Assembly: GCF_017355885.1 (NCBI RefSeq)
Contig: NZ_JAFEUU010000018.1
Location: 1-60,599, forward strand
Reading direction: 5' to 3'
Source of the DNA: Sabulicella rubraurantiaca
GTDB lineage: Bacteria; Pseudomonadota; Alphaproteobacteria; Acetobacterales; Acetobacteraceae
Length of the DNA stretch: 60,599 nucleotides
Numbering within the stretch: the stretch's first letter is position 1; each line of letters opens with the position of its first letter. The translations under genes were made by a program, and so were the position numbers. Shown here one piece after another: positions 33,827 to 42,190 of the stretch. Under the pieces are notes generated by a model. That model did not search any database. It saw nothing but the letters and a program-made list of their open reading frames with translations, and was not told the origin of the DNA.

Positions 33827-35257
33827 ATGCAGAAACCGCCAGAATCCATGCAAGCTGCGCGACCCTGGGCTCCCCGCCTCGCTGGTCGAGGCGGTCCGAT
33901 CTACCTCGCGATCGCCGACGCCATCGATGAGGCCATCAAGTCTGGCGAATTGCCCGGCGGCGCCCGCCTCCCCACTCACCGCGCCATGGCGGAGGCCCTG
34001 GGTGTCGATCTCACGACGGTCACGCGCGCCTATCGGGAGGCTCGCCAGCGTGGCCTTCTCGAAGCGACTGTGGGGCGCGGCACCTTCGTCCGAAAGACGT
34101 CGCCGGAAGCTGCATCCGTGGGACGCGCGGAGGGGCGCGGCCTTATCGATCTCAGCATGAACCTGCCGCCGGAGCCTTCCGATCCTCCCTTGCGGCAGCT
34201 GATCCAGACGGGCCTTGCCGATCTGCTGTCCGGACCTGACGCGGCGAGCCTCCTCACCTACCGTCCTGGCGCCGGCTCGGCGGAGGAGCGTGCTGCCGGC
34301 GCAGCCTGGGTGAGCCCGACACTGGGGGAAGTTGACCCGGGACTCGTTCTTGTTTCGCCGGGGGCACAGCCAGCGCTTCTCGCAACGCTCGGCCTGGTGG
34401 CCCGGGCCGGCGATCTCGTGCTGACGGATGCGCTCACCTATCCGGGCTTCCGCGGTGCAGCAGCCCAGCTTGGCATCCGGCTCTGTCCCGTGGCCTGCGA
34501 CGCGGATGGGATGCTGCCGGACGCTGTCGAGGAGGCCTGCCGGGGCGATGACCGCCCCAGGGCGCTCTACTGCATCCCGACCCTGCAGAACCCGACCTCG
34601 ATCACCTTGCCGCTGGAGCGGCGGCAAGCCCTCGTCGATGTCGCGCGGCGCCATAGGCTGCGCATCCTGGAGGATGACGCCTACGGGGTGCTTCCAGTCC
34701 GGCCCCTGCCCGCGCTCGCAGCCCTTGCACCTGAAATCACTTTCCACGTCTCCACGCTGTCGAAGGTGATCTCGCCGGCCCTGCGCGTGGCCTATGTGGT
34801 CGCCCCTGACCAAGGCTGCGCGGCGAAGCTGGCCGCCGCGCTCCGAGCGAACGTGCTGACCGCGTCCCCCTTGCTGACGGCCCTCGCGACGAAGTGGGTC
34901 CGCGACGGCACCGCCAGATCGTTGCTCTCAGCCGTGCGGCGGGAGTGCATGGCGCGTCAGGAGATTGCGCGGGAGATCCTGCCGGCCGGCTCCTTCCTCG
35001 CGCAGCCGGAGGGCCTGCATCTTTGGCTGCGCCTCCTGCCGCCTTGGAGGCGCCTGGATTTTGCGTCGAGGATCCGGGAACAAGGATTGGCGATCGTGCC
35101 GAGCGACGCCTTTGCCGTGGGAGAGGGCACGCCGCCGGATGCGGTGAGGGTGTCGCTTGGGGCGGCCCCAAGCCGGGAGCAGCTTCGGATCGCCCTGCGC
35201 GCGATCGCCACGGTGTTTGCCGGCGAAGCCTCTGCCCCCTTCCTGGAAATCGTCTGA
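33827..35257 (+). CDS. MocR-family (GntR-HTH + aminotransferase-like) regulator
   Basis: A 476-residue fusion regulator. The GntR winged helix occupies residues 22-90 (IYLAIADAIDEAIKSGELP, then DLTTVTRAYREARQRGLL). The fold-type-I aminotransferase domain follows from about 110, with PLP-site residues Asn255 (LQNPTS), Asp284 and Tyr286 (EDDAYG) and Lys313 (STLSKVISPALR). MocR proteins use PLP to sense amines, taurine or vitamin B6. The downstream EamA exporter, 79 bp away, is a likely target. A second in-frame ATG at 33848 is possible; neither has a strong Shine-Dalgarno. Confidence 0.9.
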   Translation: MQKPPESMQAARPWAPRLAGRGGPIYLAIADAIDEAIKSGELPGGARLPTHRAMAEALGVDLTTVTRAYREARQRGLLEATVGRGTFVRKTSPEAASVGRAEGRGLIDLSMNLPPEPSDPPLRQLIQTGLADLLSGPDAASLLTYRPGAGSAEERAAGAAWVSPTLGEVDPGLVLVSPGAQPALLATLGLVARAGDLVLTDALTYPGFRGAAAQLGIRLCPVACDADGMLPDAVEEACRGDDRPRALYCIPTLQNPTSITLPLERRQALVDVARRHRLRILEDDAYGVLPVRPLPALAALAPEITFHVSTLSKVISPALRVAYVVAPDQGCAAKLAAALRANVLTASPLLTALATKWVRDGTARSLLSAVRRECMARQEIAREILPAGSFLAQPEGLHLWLRLLPPWRRLDFASRIREQGLAIVPSDAFAVGEGTPPDAVRVSLGAAPSREQLRIALRAIATVFAGEASAPFLEIV

Positions 35258-35336
35258 CCCGCTCACCCTGGGCCCTGCACGTTGCCGGAAGCGCGCCGCT
35301 GCGGCACTCTGTTTCGCAGATGACGAGCTATCCGTC

Positions 35337-36221
35337 TTGACCTCGTCGGCTGCGGCGGGAGCCTCGCGCCGAACCCTGCACGGCATCCTCTGCATGTGCA
35401 CGGCTGGCCTTCTGTTCCCGATGATGAGCGGCTTTGCCAAGTTCCTGGGCCAGGACTACTCCTCGCTCCAGGTGTCCTGGGCGCGGGCCTTCGTCCACCT
35501 GCTTTTCCTCTCGGCGCTGTTCCTACCGCATTCGGGGCTGGGCGTTCTGCGCAGTCGACGGCCAGGGCTGCAGCTGGTGAGGGCTGCGATGCTGACCACG
35601 TCGAACCTCGCCACCTTCTATGCCCTGACCTTCATACCGCTCGCCGAACAGGCCGCGATCCAGCTGACTGCTCCGCTGATCGTGGCCCTGCTGGCGTGGC
35701 CGGTGCTGCGAGAGCGCACGACGGTGGCCAGCATCAGCGCCGTGGCGATGGGCTTCGTCGGCGTGTTGGTGCTCTTGCGCCCGGGCAGCAGCATGTTCCA
35801 GTGGCCGGCGCTCTGGGTGCTGGTCTCAGCGATCGCCTACGGCGTGTACCAGATCCTCACCCGGCTTGTGGCGCCTCACGACCCACCGGCCACCTCGGCG
35901 CTTTGGTGCCCACTCGTCGGCGCGTTCGGGCTGATGCTCGCCCTGCCCTTCGTGTGGCGGACGCCTGCGAACCTGTCCGATCTGCTGATGTTTCTCGGAT
36001 GCGGCGCATTCGGCGCCATCGGACACTACTTCGTGGCACGAGCCATGGTGCACGCACCGGCCAATGTCATTTCACCCTTTCAATACTTCCAGCTGATCGG
36101 CTCGGTCATCATCGGTTGGCTGTTCTTCAGCCACCTGCCAGATGCGGCCACCTGGATCGGTGCCACCATCATCGTCACATCTGGGCTTTATCTCGGCTGG
36201 ACGCAGCACCGGACCCGCTGA
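35337..36221 (+). CDS. EamA/DMT-family transporter
   Basis: A 294-residue membrane protein with ten hydrophobic segments in two EamA repeats (first about residues 15-145, second 155-285; for example AEQAAIQLTAPLIVALLAWPVL and APANVISPFQYFQLIGSVIIGWLFF). The family exports amino acids and metabolites. The start is not certain: a TTG at 35337 gives a complete first helix, while the first in-frame ATG (35394) would cut into it. It follows the MocR regulator and is probably controlled by it. Confidence 0.87.
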   Translation: MTSSAAAGASRRTLHGILCMCTAGLLFPMMSGFAKFLGQDYSSLQVSWARAFVHLLFLSALFLPHSGLGVLRSRRPGLQLVRAAMLTTSNLATFYALTFIPLAEQAAIQLTAPLIVALLAWPVLRERTTVASISAVAMGFVGVLVLLRPGSSMFQWPALWVLVSAIAYGVYQILTRLVAPHDPPATSALWCPLVGAFGLMLALPFVWRTPANLSDLLMFLGCGAFGAIGHYFVARAMVHAPANVISPFQYFQLIGSVIIGWLFFSHLPDAATWIGATIIVTSGLYLGWTQHRTR

Positions 36222-36246
36222 GGTCTGGTCCCCGAGGCAGGACTGT

Positions 36247-36558
36247 TCAGCCAAAGCGCCCCCACAGCGCGAGGCCCGCAGGGAGGGCGAGAAGCAGCGC
36301 GGCCAGCATCGGCCAGCGACCGGACCAGGCAATGACGAAGGCCGGCAGGATGCACACCATGAGGAGCGCGGCCGCGATATAGCCGAGCGGTCGCACGATT
36401 TGCCACGAGCGATCCTCCATCAGGCCCCACCACATCAGCGTGACCGCCCCGATCGCCTCCAACGTCGCCGCGAAAAGCAGCACGCGGCGCAGCCAACGCC
36501 GCCTCAGCCCCGCGTGGTTGGTTTGGCGGTTCGAGGGGGCTGGAAGCCGCTCAGACAT
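36247..36558 (-). CDS. small uncharacterised membrane protein
   Basis: A 103-residue protein with a basic N-terminus (RRRWLRRV) and three hydrophobic stretches (VLLFAATLEAIGAVTLMWWG, IAAALLMVCILPAFVIAW, MLAALLLALPAGLALWG). I do not recognise the family. It is convergent with the EamA gene (25-bp gap) and downstream of the XRE regulator on the same strand. The start lacks a clear Shine-Dalgarno, but composition and hydrophobicity favour a real gene. Confidence 0.6.
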   Translation of the reverse strand: MSERLPAPSNRQTNHAGLRRRWLRRVLLFAATLEAIGAVTLMWWGLMEDRSWQIVRPLGYIAAALLMVCILPAFVIAWSGRWPMLAALLLALPAGLALWGRFG

Positions 36559-36697
36559 ACAGCGACTATCGCTTCACCGTCTTGAACCGCGGTGCCCAGA
36601 GCCCCGCATCCCGTGCCGCGACGTCCGCGAGGATCGCGCGCCCAGCCAGCGCCGGCGCGACAAGGCTGCTGGACGGGCCGTCATGGCCGGGCCTCTG

Positions 36698-37354
36698 CTA
36701 GCCATTCTGCTTGGCGACGCGTCTGCGACGGCCTGCCTTCGCGTGAGCACTCGGCTCCGAAGCAGAGGTGCCGTGGCCCTTGTCCATGGCATCCTCGAAG
36801 ACCTTCATCTGCAGGAAACCGGGCGGCGAACGCGCGATCAGGATACGCGCCGGCTCGTCGCCGGCATTCTCGACCCGGTGGGGGATGCTGCCATCCCAGT
36901 GGTAGCTGTCGCCAGCGCTCACCTCGAAGCCTCGGCCGCCCTGGATGGCCCGGATCCGGCCCTGCAGAACCAGATGGCATTCGTCGCCATCATGCAGGTG
37001 GTTGCGGCCGCCCGCATCGTAGCCGATCGGGATCTCCAGGATGACCATCTCGACCTGCCGCCCCGGCGCCGAGAGGAATGACAGCCGCCTCCCCTCCTGC
37101 CCCTCGCTGAAGGTGACGACCGGGCGGTCACGCTCCCTGAGCACCATTGCAGGACGTGCTACCTCCTGGAACAGGTGAGCGAGCGGGATCTCGAGCGCGG
37201 CTGCCAGCTTGCCGAGCGTCTGCAGCGATGGCGTCGCCTTTCCGGTTTCCACTTGGCTGATATATGGCCGGGAGAGACCGGTCAGCTCGACGAGATCCTC
37301 GATGACGAGGCCCCGCACCTGCCGGATCCGGCGCAGTCGCGCCCCGATATCCAC
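36698..37354 (-). CDS. XRE-HTH/cupin regulator (PuuR-like architecture)
   Basis: A 218-residue regulator. The XRE helix-turn-helix covers residues 5-58 (LRRIRQVRGLVIEDLVELTG, SRPYISQVETGKATPSLQTL) and a cupin sensor domain covers about 100-175 (HLHDGDECHLVLQG, SIPHRVENAGDEPARILI). The tail is basic (KAGRRRRVAKQNG). The start is a GTG at 37354 with GGAGG upstream. It lies downstream of a TctC gene on the same strand and near a ring-cleavage-like gene set, which it may control through the inverted repeat at 38519. Confidence 0.88.
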   Translation of the reverse strand: MDIGARLRRIRQVRGLVIEDLVELTGLSRPYISQVETGKATPSLQTLGKLAAALEIPLAHLFQEVARPAMVLRERDRPVVTFSEGQEGRRLSFLSAPGRQVEMVILEIPIGYDAGGRNHLHDGDECHLVLQGRIRAIQGGRGFEVSAGDSYHWDGSIPHRVENAGDEPARILIARSPPGFLQMKVFEDAMDKGHGTSASEPSAHAKAGRRRRVAKQNG

Positions 37355-37454
37355 CTTCGCCTCCGCTTCTCGCCGAAGTGCGGCGTCGTCCCACGGGCGG
37401 CCTATCCTTCAGGCACCCGTGCAGCGTCAACCGCGCCCCGTGGCCAACCTAGCA

Positions 37455-38435
37455 TCAGCCCAGCGTAATACCCGCCTCGCGAATGATGCGGCCCCAACGC
37501 GCCCGTTCCGCGCGGATGACCTGGTCGAATTCAGACGGGGTGTTCGCCACGAAGCGCAGGCCGAGACGCTCGCCCATCGCCTGGGGGCCGGGCTGACGAA
37601 TTGCGGCGACGATCTCCCGGTGCAGCCGCTCGACCACTGGTGGCGGCATGCCTGCAGGCCCGACCACGCCGAACCAGGGCGACATCTCATATCCCGGCAG
37701 GCCAGCCTCGGGGGAGCTTGGCACATCCGGCAGCAGCACATGCGGCTCCTTCGAGGCAACGACGAGCGGCCGGAACGCACCCGAGCGGATATGCGTCACG
37801 ACATTCGGGATGTTGTCCACGAGCCCATCCACCTCACCCGCCAGCAGCGCCTGCACCGAGGGCGCCGCGCCGCGATAGGGCACGTGCGTCACCCGCAAAT
37901 TGGCCATGCTGGTGAACAGAGCGAGGCCCAGATGGCCAGTCGTGCCGTTCCCGGCCGAACCGAAGTTGAAGCGCCCGGGTTCGGCGGCGGCCAGCGCACG
38001 GAACTCCGCAAGCGTGCGTGCCGGCGTGCGCGGATGCACCACCAGCACCTTCGTCATGTCGGCGACCAGCGACACCGGCGCAAATCCACTCTCCGGGTCG
38101 AAGGGCAGCGAGGGGTAGAGGAACTGGTTGGCGGAGAGGATGCCGGTCGAGGACATCATCAGCGTGTGTCCATCGGGTGCCGCACGGGTGACGAACTCCG
38201 CGCCCACATTGCCGCCAGCGCCGGTCCGGTTCTCGACGATCACCGGCTGGCCCAGGCTCCGGGCCATCTCCTCGCTGACCGTCCGCGCCAGCACGTCGGC
38301 AAGCCCACCGGGCGGGAAAGGCGCGACCAGCCGGATCGGCCGGTCCGGCCAGGATTGCGCAAGGGCCGGGGACGCGACAATCCCCGCGAGCGCTGCCGTC
38401 AACACCCCGCGCCGCGGCAGGTGCATCAGCGTCAT
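37455..38435 (-). CDS. TctC/Bug-type periplasmic solute receptor 4
   Basis: A 326-residue receptor with signal RRGVLTAALAGIVASPALAQ and hallmarks RPIRLVAPFPPGGLADVLA and VENRTGAGGNVGAE, then HVPYRGAAPSVQALLAGEV. GGAGG lies upstream of the ATG at 38435. It is divergent from the two-domain VOC gene, and the gap holds a perfect 9-bp inverted repeat. It probably delivers the substrate of the nearby ring-cleavage-like enzymes, but no TctAB is present. Confidence 0.9.
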   Translation of the reverse strand: MTLMHLPRRGVLTAALAGIVASPALAQSWPDRPIRLVAPFPPGGLADVLARTVSEEMARSLGQPVIVENRTGAGGNVGAEFVTRAAPDGHTLMMSSTGILSANQFLYPSLPFDPESGFAPVSLVADMTKVLVVHPRTPARTLAEFRALAAAEPGRFNFGSAGNGTTGHLGLALFTSMANLRVTHVPYRGAAPSVQALLAGEVDGLVDNIPNVVTHIRSGAFRPLVVASKEPHVLLPDVPSSPEAGLPGYEMSPWFGVVGPAGMPPPVVERLHREIVAAIRQPGPQAMGERLGLRFVANTPSEFDQVIRAERARWGRIIREAGITLG

Positions 38436-38518
38436 GGTGTTTCCTCCGTGTTGCGCGTCCGGCCCAGGCTGACGGCCCAGCTCCGGACGTGCCATGCTGA
38501 CAGCAGCACACAAAATTT

Positions 38519-38549
38519 GGAACCATCAATCTTTAGGGCGGATGGTTCC
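38519..38549. promoter_or_regulatory. perfect 9-bp inverted repeat (operator candidate)
   Basis: GGAACCATC at 38519-38527 and GATGGTTCC at 38541-38549 are exact inverse copies with a 13-bp spacer, centre-to-centre about two helical turns. The site lies in the 169-bp gap between divergent TctC and VOC genes. The XRE-cupin regulator next door is the leading candidate to bind it. As RNA it could also fold as a leader hairpin. Confidence 0.6.
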
Positions 38550-38604
38550 GGCGGGATTTTGCGCCTGGCCTGGCGCACCGAAGGCCGAGGGGAGGAGCGC
38601 ATTC

Positions 38605-39522
38605 ATGACCGAGGCGAGAGTTACCCTGCTGCGCAGCGTCGATGTCGGCGTCACGGATCTGGCCCAGGCGCGCCGGTTCTATTCCGAGGTGTGGCTGCTG
38701 ACCGAGGTTGCGGAGGATGACGGCGTGGTGCGGCTCGCCGGCACCGGGCCGATCCATCATGTGCTGACGCTGCGCGAGTCGCCGCGGCCAGGGGTTCTTC
38801 GCGTGGAGCTGGGCGCCAGTGATGCGGCTGCGGTCGATGCCCTCCATCGCAGGATCATGGAGGCCGGGCGCCCCGTCTCCGGTCCGCCAGCCCGCCTTGC
38901 CCGGCCGGGTGGCGGCTACGGGTTTTCCTTCCAGGATCCCGAGGGGCGGAATTTCTCGATTGTCGCCGAGGCGGCGGATGGCGACCGCCCTGGCGGGGCT
39001 TCTCCGCTCGCACCGGTCAAGCTCTCCCACGTCAACCTAAACTCCGCGGATAACGAGACGAGCTTCGCCTTCATGCGGGACGTGCTGGGCTTCCGCCTCT
39101 CCGACCAGACCAGCAAGTTCCGCTTCATTCGATGCAACGCAGATCATCACAGCCTCGTCCTCGGCTTCAACGAGGAGGCCACGCTGAACCACATCGCCTT
39201 CGAGCTTCCCGACCTCGAGGCGCTCATGCTCGGGATCGGGCGGATGCGAGATCATGGCTACCCGAGCGAATGGGGGCCGGGGCGGCACGGTCCAGGCAAC
39301 AACGCCTTCGCGTATTTCGTCGGACCGGAGGAGCTTCCGCTCGAATACACTGCCGAGATGATGCAGGTCGACGACGGCTATCCCGTCGGCATGCCGGAGC
39401 GGTGGACCTGGCCGAAGGGCCGGGTCGATCATTGGGGCCTGACGCCTGGTCCTAGTGCGCGCGTGGTGCGAACACAGAGGCTGTTCCGCTTTCCGCCCGA
39501 GGGCTACCGCCTGGCTCTGTAG
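38605..39522 (+). CDS. two-domain VOC protein, extradiol-dioxygenase-like
   Basis: A 305-residue protein with two VOC modules (residues 8-125 and 137-255), the size and layout of BphC-type ring-cleavage dioxygenases. The second module carries a plausible 2-His-1-Glu iron site: His142 (KLSHVNLN), His196 (LNHIAFEL) and Glu247 (PLEYTAEM). The residues around SDQTSKFRFIRCNADHH fit the substrate side. GGAGGA lies upstream of the ATG at 38605. Its partner is the ACMSD-like gene, which ends 4 bp away on the other strand. A 2,3-dihydroxybiphenyl-like or catechol-type ring cleavage is inferred. Confidence 0.85.
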   Translation: MTEARVTLLRSVDVGVTDLAQARRFYSEVWLLTEVAEDDGVVRLAGTGPIHHVLTLRESPRPGVLRVELGASDAAAVDALHRRIMEAGRPVSGPPARLARPGGGYGFSFQDPEGRNFSIVAEAADGDRPGGASPLAPVKLSHVNLNSADNETSFAFMRDVLGFRLSDQTSKFRFIRCNADHHSLVLGFNEEATLNHIAFELPDLEALMLGIGRMRDHGYPSEWGPGRHGPGNNAFAYFVGPEELPLEYTAEMMQVDDGYPVGMPERWTWPKGRVDHWGLTPGPSARVVRTQRLFRFPPEGYRLAL

Positions 39523-39526
39523 TCCC

Positions 39527-40552
39527 CTACCCGCCTGCCGCGATCGATAGCGACGCGGGGTCCGGCTGGTTCAGGAAACGCAGCGCATTGCGCCACGCGA
39601 CAGAGGCTGCATCCTCCGGCTCCAGCCCCATCGCGGCCAGTGAGCCGCCTGGGTCGGCGTCGCCCATGCCGAAGGGATAGTCGGTGCCGACCATCAGGCC
39701 CTGGGGGCCAAGCTGCTCGACAAGGGCACGAACCACCACCGCGTCATGCGCCAACGTGTCCGCGAAGATGCGGCGGAAATCCTCGATCGGGTCGCAGGCC
39801 AGGACGGCCTTCGCTTCCGGACGGACGCGCCACCCATGGCGCAGCCGACCGAGAATGGCGCAAAGCCCCCCGCAGCCATGGGAGAAGCAGATGCGCAACT
39901 TGGGCAGGCGTTGCAGCACACCTCCGAACACGACATTCGCTGCCGCCAGCGCGCTCTCATACGGATTGCCGACGAGGTTGCGGAAGTAATAGCGGTCGAG
40001 CCTCGCATCGCCGAGGACCGGCGAGCCCGGATGCACGAACACTGCCATGTCCAGCTCGACGCAGGCCGTGAAGAAATCGAACAGCGCCGGATCGTCGAGA
40101 TCCCGCCCGCCGGGGCAGGTCCCGATCTCCACCGCACGCAGCCCCAGGGCATTGCGCGCATGGTGAAGCTCCTCGATCGCGAGGGACGGATCCTGCAACG
40201 GAACCACCGCCATGCCCGACAGGCGGCGGGGCGCGCGGGCGCAGAAGCTTGCGATGTGCTCGTTCTGCATGCGCGCAAAGGCTTTTCCCTGCTCGGGCGG
40301 CGCCCAATAGGCGAACATGAAAGGCGGCGGGGAGACAACCTGATGCGCGACGCCACGCGCATCCATGTCGGCCACGCGCCGCTCGAGGTCCCAGCATTGG
40401 TCCGTCACCTTGCGGAAGAACCGCTGCCCCATCATCACATTGGCCGAGCACGCATCCAGCCGATCGAGCCACGGCCAGCGGTCGCAGCCGAAGCGCGCCG
40501 CGAAATCCTCCCAGCCCGGCGGCAGGATATGAGCGTGGATGTCGACGAGCAT
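39527..40552 (-). CDS. ACMSD-like amidohydrolase (decarboxylase/hydratase)
   Basis: A 341-residue metal-dependent amidohydrolase_2 protein. The metal site includes His6 and His8 (DIHAHILPPG), a middle His (AVFVHPGSP), FSHGCGG and the final Asp (VGTDYPFGMGD). This is the pattern of 2-amino-3-carboxymuconate-6-semialdehyde decarboxylase and of 5-carboxyvanillate or gamma-resorcylate decarboxylases. GGAGAGGA precedes the ATG at 40552. With the VOC protein and SDR it suggests an aromatic meta-cleavage pathway. The exact ring compound is unknown. Confidence 0.88.
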   Translation of the reverse strand: MLVDIHAHILPPGWEDFAARFGCDRWPWLDRLDACSANVMMGQRFFRKVTDQCWDLERRVADMDARGVAHQVVSPPPFMFAYWAPPEQGKAFARMQNEHIASFCARAPRRLSGMAVVPLQDPSLAIEELHHARNALGLRAVEIGTCPGGRDLDDPALFDFFTACVELDMAVFVHPGSPVLGDARLDRYYFRNLVGNPYESALAAANVVFGGVLQRLPKLRICFSHGCGGLCAILGRLRHGWRVRPEAKAVLACDPIEDFRRIFADTLAHDAVVVRALVEQLGPQGLMVGTDYPFGMGDADPGGSLAAMGLEPEDAASVAWRNALRFLNQPDPASLSIAAGG

Positions 40553-40590
40553 GCGGCAGTTCCTCTCCCTGGCGCCGTCACGCGGCTTGA

Positions 40591-40624
40591 TTGATGCTAG
40601 CAAACACAAATTGATACTGGCAAA
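40591..40624. promoter_or_regulatory. 20-bp-period direct repeat overlapping the ACMSD-like promoter
   Basis: TTGATGCTAGCAAA (40591-40604) and TTGATACTGGCAAA (40611-40624) differ at two positions and start 20 bp apart, so they would face the same side of the helix. On the minus strand TTGCCA (at 40618-40623) and TAGCAT (at 40594-40599) with an 18-bp spacer could be -35 and -10 elements, 40 bp before the ACMSD-like gene. A regulator bound to the repeats would cover the promoter. Confidence 0.5.
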
Positions 40625-40680
40625 TTGCCGAAAGCCGGCGCGACGCTGGCGTCGCGCGACAGAAGGAAGGACTCTCGCAG

Positions 40681-41460
40681 ATGGATCTCGGTATCAGCGG
40701 CCGGACGGCGCTTGTTTGCGCGGCGAGCAAGGGCCTGGGGAAAGCCTGCGCGCTGGCGCTGGCGCGCGAGGGCGTCCAGGTGACGATCGCCGCGCGAGGC
40801 GAGGCTACGCTGAAGGCGACAGCGGAGGAAATCTCCACCCTCACCGGCCAGCCGGTCGCGGTGGTTGCCGCCGATGTCACGACCGCGGCGGGGCATGACG
40901 CTGTTCTCGCGGCCTGTCCCAACCCCGACATCCTCATCAACAACGCCGGCGGTCCCCCGCCGGGCCACTACCAGGACTGGCGTCGGGAGGACTGGATCGC
41001 GGCGCTCGACGCGAACATGCTCACGCCGATCGAGCTGATCCGGCGCACCGTGCCGGGAATGGTGCAGCGAGGCTTCGGCAGGATTGTGAACATCACCTCG
41101 AGCGCAGTGAAGGATCCCATCTCCGTGCTTGGGCTTTCGAATGGTGCTCGCGCCGGGCTGACCGGTTTCGTCGCAGGCTTGGCGCGCGAACTGGCGCCGA
41201 CAGGCGTAACCATCAACAACCTGCTTCCTGGGCCCTTCGACACCGATCGCATCCGAAAGGTCGTCGAGGCGCGGGCGAAGAAGGAAGGCCGCCCCTTCGA
41301 GGAGATGTGGCAGCTCCGCATGAAGGAGAGCCCGATGCACCGCGTCGGAGCCCCGGAGGAGTTCGGCGCCGCCTGCGCGTTCATTTGCAGCAGCTTGTCC
41401 GGCTACATGACGGGGCAGAACATCCTGCTCGATGGCGGGGCCTATCGCGGCACGTTCTGA
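40681..41460 (+). CDS. SDR-family protein with substituted active-site Tyr/Lys (copy 2)
   Basis: A 259-residue SDR. The cofactor motif reads CAASKGLG (13-20) instead of TGxxxGxG, and NNAG (87-90) is intact. Ser140 and Ser141 are in NITSSAV. The usual YxxxK is replaced: the segment GLSNGARAGL puts Ser153 and Arg157 at the Tyr and Lys positions. The C-terminal SGYMTGQNILLDGGAYRG is typical. It is divergent from the ACMSD-like gene and shares its promoter gap. It may be a dehydrogenase or lyase-like enzyme of the ring-cleavage set. Confidence 0.86.
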   Translation: MDLGISGRTALVCAASKGLGKACALALAREGVQVTIAARGEATLKATAEEISTLTGQPVAVVAADVTTAAGHDAVLAACPNPDILINNAGGPPPGHYQDWRREDWIAALDANMLTPIELIRRTVPGMVQRGFGRIVNITSSAVKDPISVLGLSNGARAGLTGFVAGLARELAPTGVTINNLLPGPFDTDRIRKVVEARAKKEGRPFEEMWQLRMKESPMHRVGAPEEFGAACAFICSSLSGYMTGQNILLDGGAYRGTF

Positions 41461-41519
41461 AGTTCAGCGCTTGGGCGAGCGGGGTAGTCATGGGGCGCTA
41501 CCCCGCCGTCAGACATGGG

Positions 41520-41930
41520 ATGCTCTCCTCCGTTGCGCGGCTTCGCTCCAACCACCGCCGTAGACGGCGAAGTGAGATAGTGACTCTCCTCGCAGGCTGT
41601 CTCGTTTTCTCGCTCCTGGCCCCTGGCATTGGTGCAGCGGATCCCTGGAAGGATGGAAGCGGCTACGGGCGGCGTGACCGCCGGGACCATCGGGATTGGC
41701 GCGACAGCCGCGAGCGGGTGAGCCGCCGTGACCGGAAGCGCTATGAGAGATGGGAGCGTGATTGGGATCACGGCCACCGGCAGCATGACGGACAGGCGCC
41801 CGTTCCGCGTGGCTATTTGCCCCCGCCTGGAGAACACCGGGTCTGGTATCCCGGCGTCCCGGCGGGCCAGCAGCCTCCCCCGTATAGGTGCCAGCGCGGC
41901 GCGGTCGATCTCAAGGGAGTGAACCTCTGA
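41520..41930 (+). CDS. small secreted basic/proline-rich protein
   Basis: A 136-residue protein. An arginine-rich start (LRSNHRRRRRSE) leads into a hydrophobic signal (TLLAGCLVFSLLAPGIGAA). The mature part is first highly charged (RRDRRDHRDWRDSRERVS) and ends with the motif PRGYLPPPGEHRVWYPGVP then GQQPPPYRC. That proline/tryptophan tail recurs in small secreted proteins of alphaproteobacteria, as I recall, and has no known function. Starts at 41490 (ATG) or 41580 (GTG) are alternatives; 41520 gives a good n-region. Confidence 0.65.
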   Translation: MLSSVARLRSNHRRRRRSEIVTLLAGCLVFSLLAPGIGAADPWKDGSGYGRRDRRDHRDWRDSRERVSRRDRKRYERWERDWDHGHRQHDGQAPVPRGYLPPPGEHRVWYPGVPAGQQPPPYRCQRGAVDLKGVNL

Positions 41931-42190
41931 TGCCCGCGGCGGACCCCTGTCGGGCCGAAGGCAAAGCGCATTGCAGCTTAGAGGGCCCACGACGCGGAGT
42001 GCGGGTCACCATCTCGATTTTCCGCGACGAACGCAGTCACGTGCGACTCAGGAAATCCGCGGCGCAGCTTCGGTATGTTGCGGATATTCCTTCGTTCTTC
42101 CGACAGGGTTAAGCCCAGAGAAGCTGGATCGGTCCACGTCCCTCAAAGTGAGGGCTTCCCATCCCGCATCCCCTTCGGAAGCCCCAACCC

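Noticed and set aside
36566-36697. Open 43-codon stretch directly after the XRE-cupin stop in the same frame
   Set aside because: It looks somewhat protein-like, but it has no start, no recognised domain and could be chance. Stop-codon read-through was not supported.
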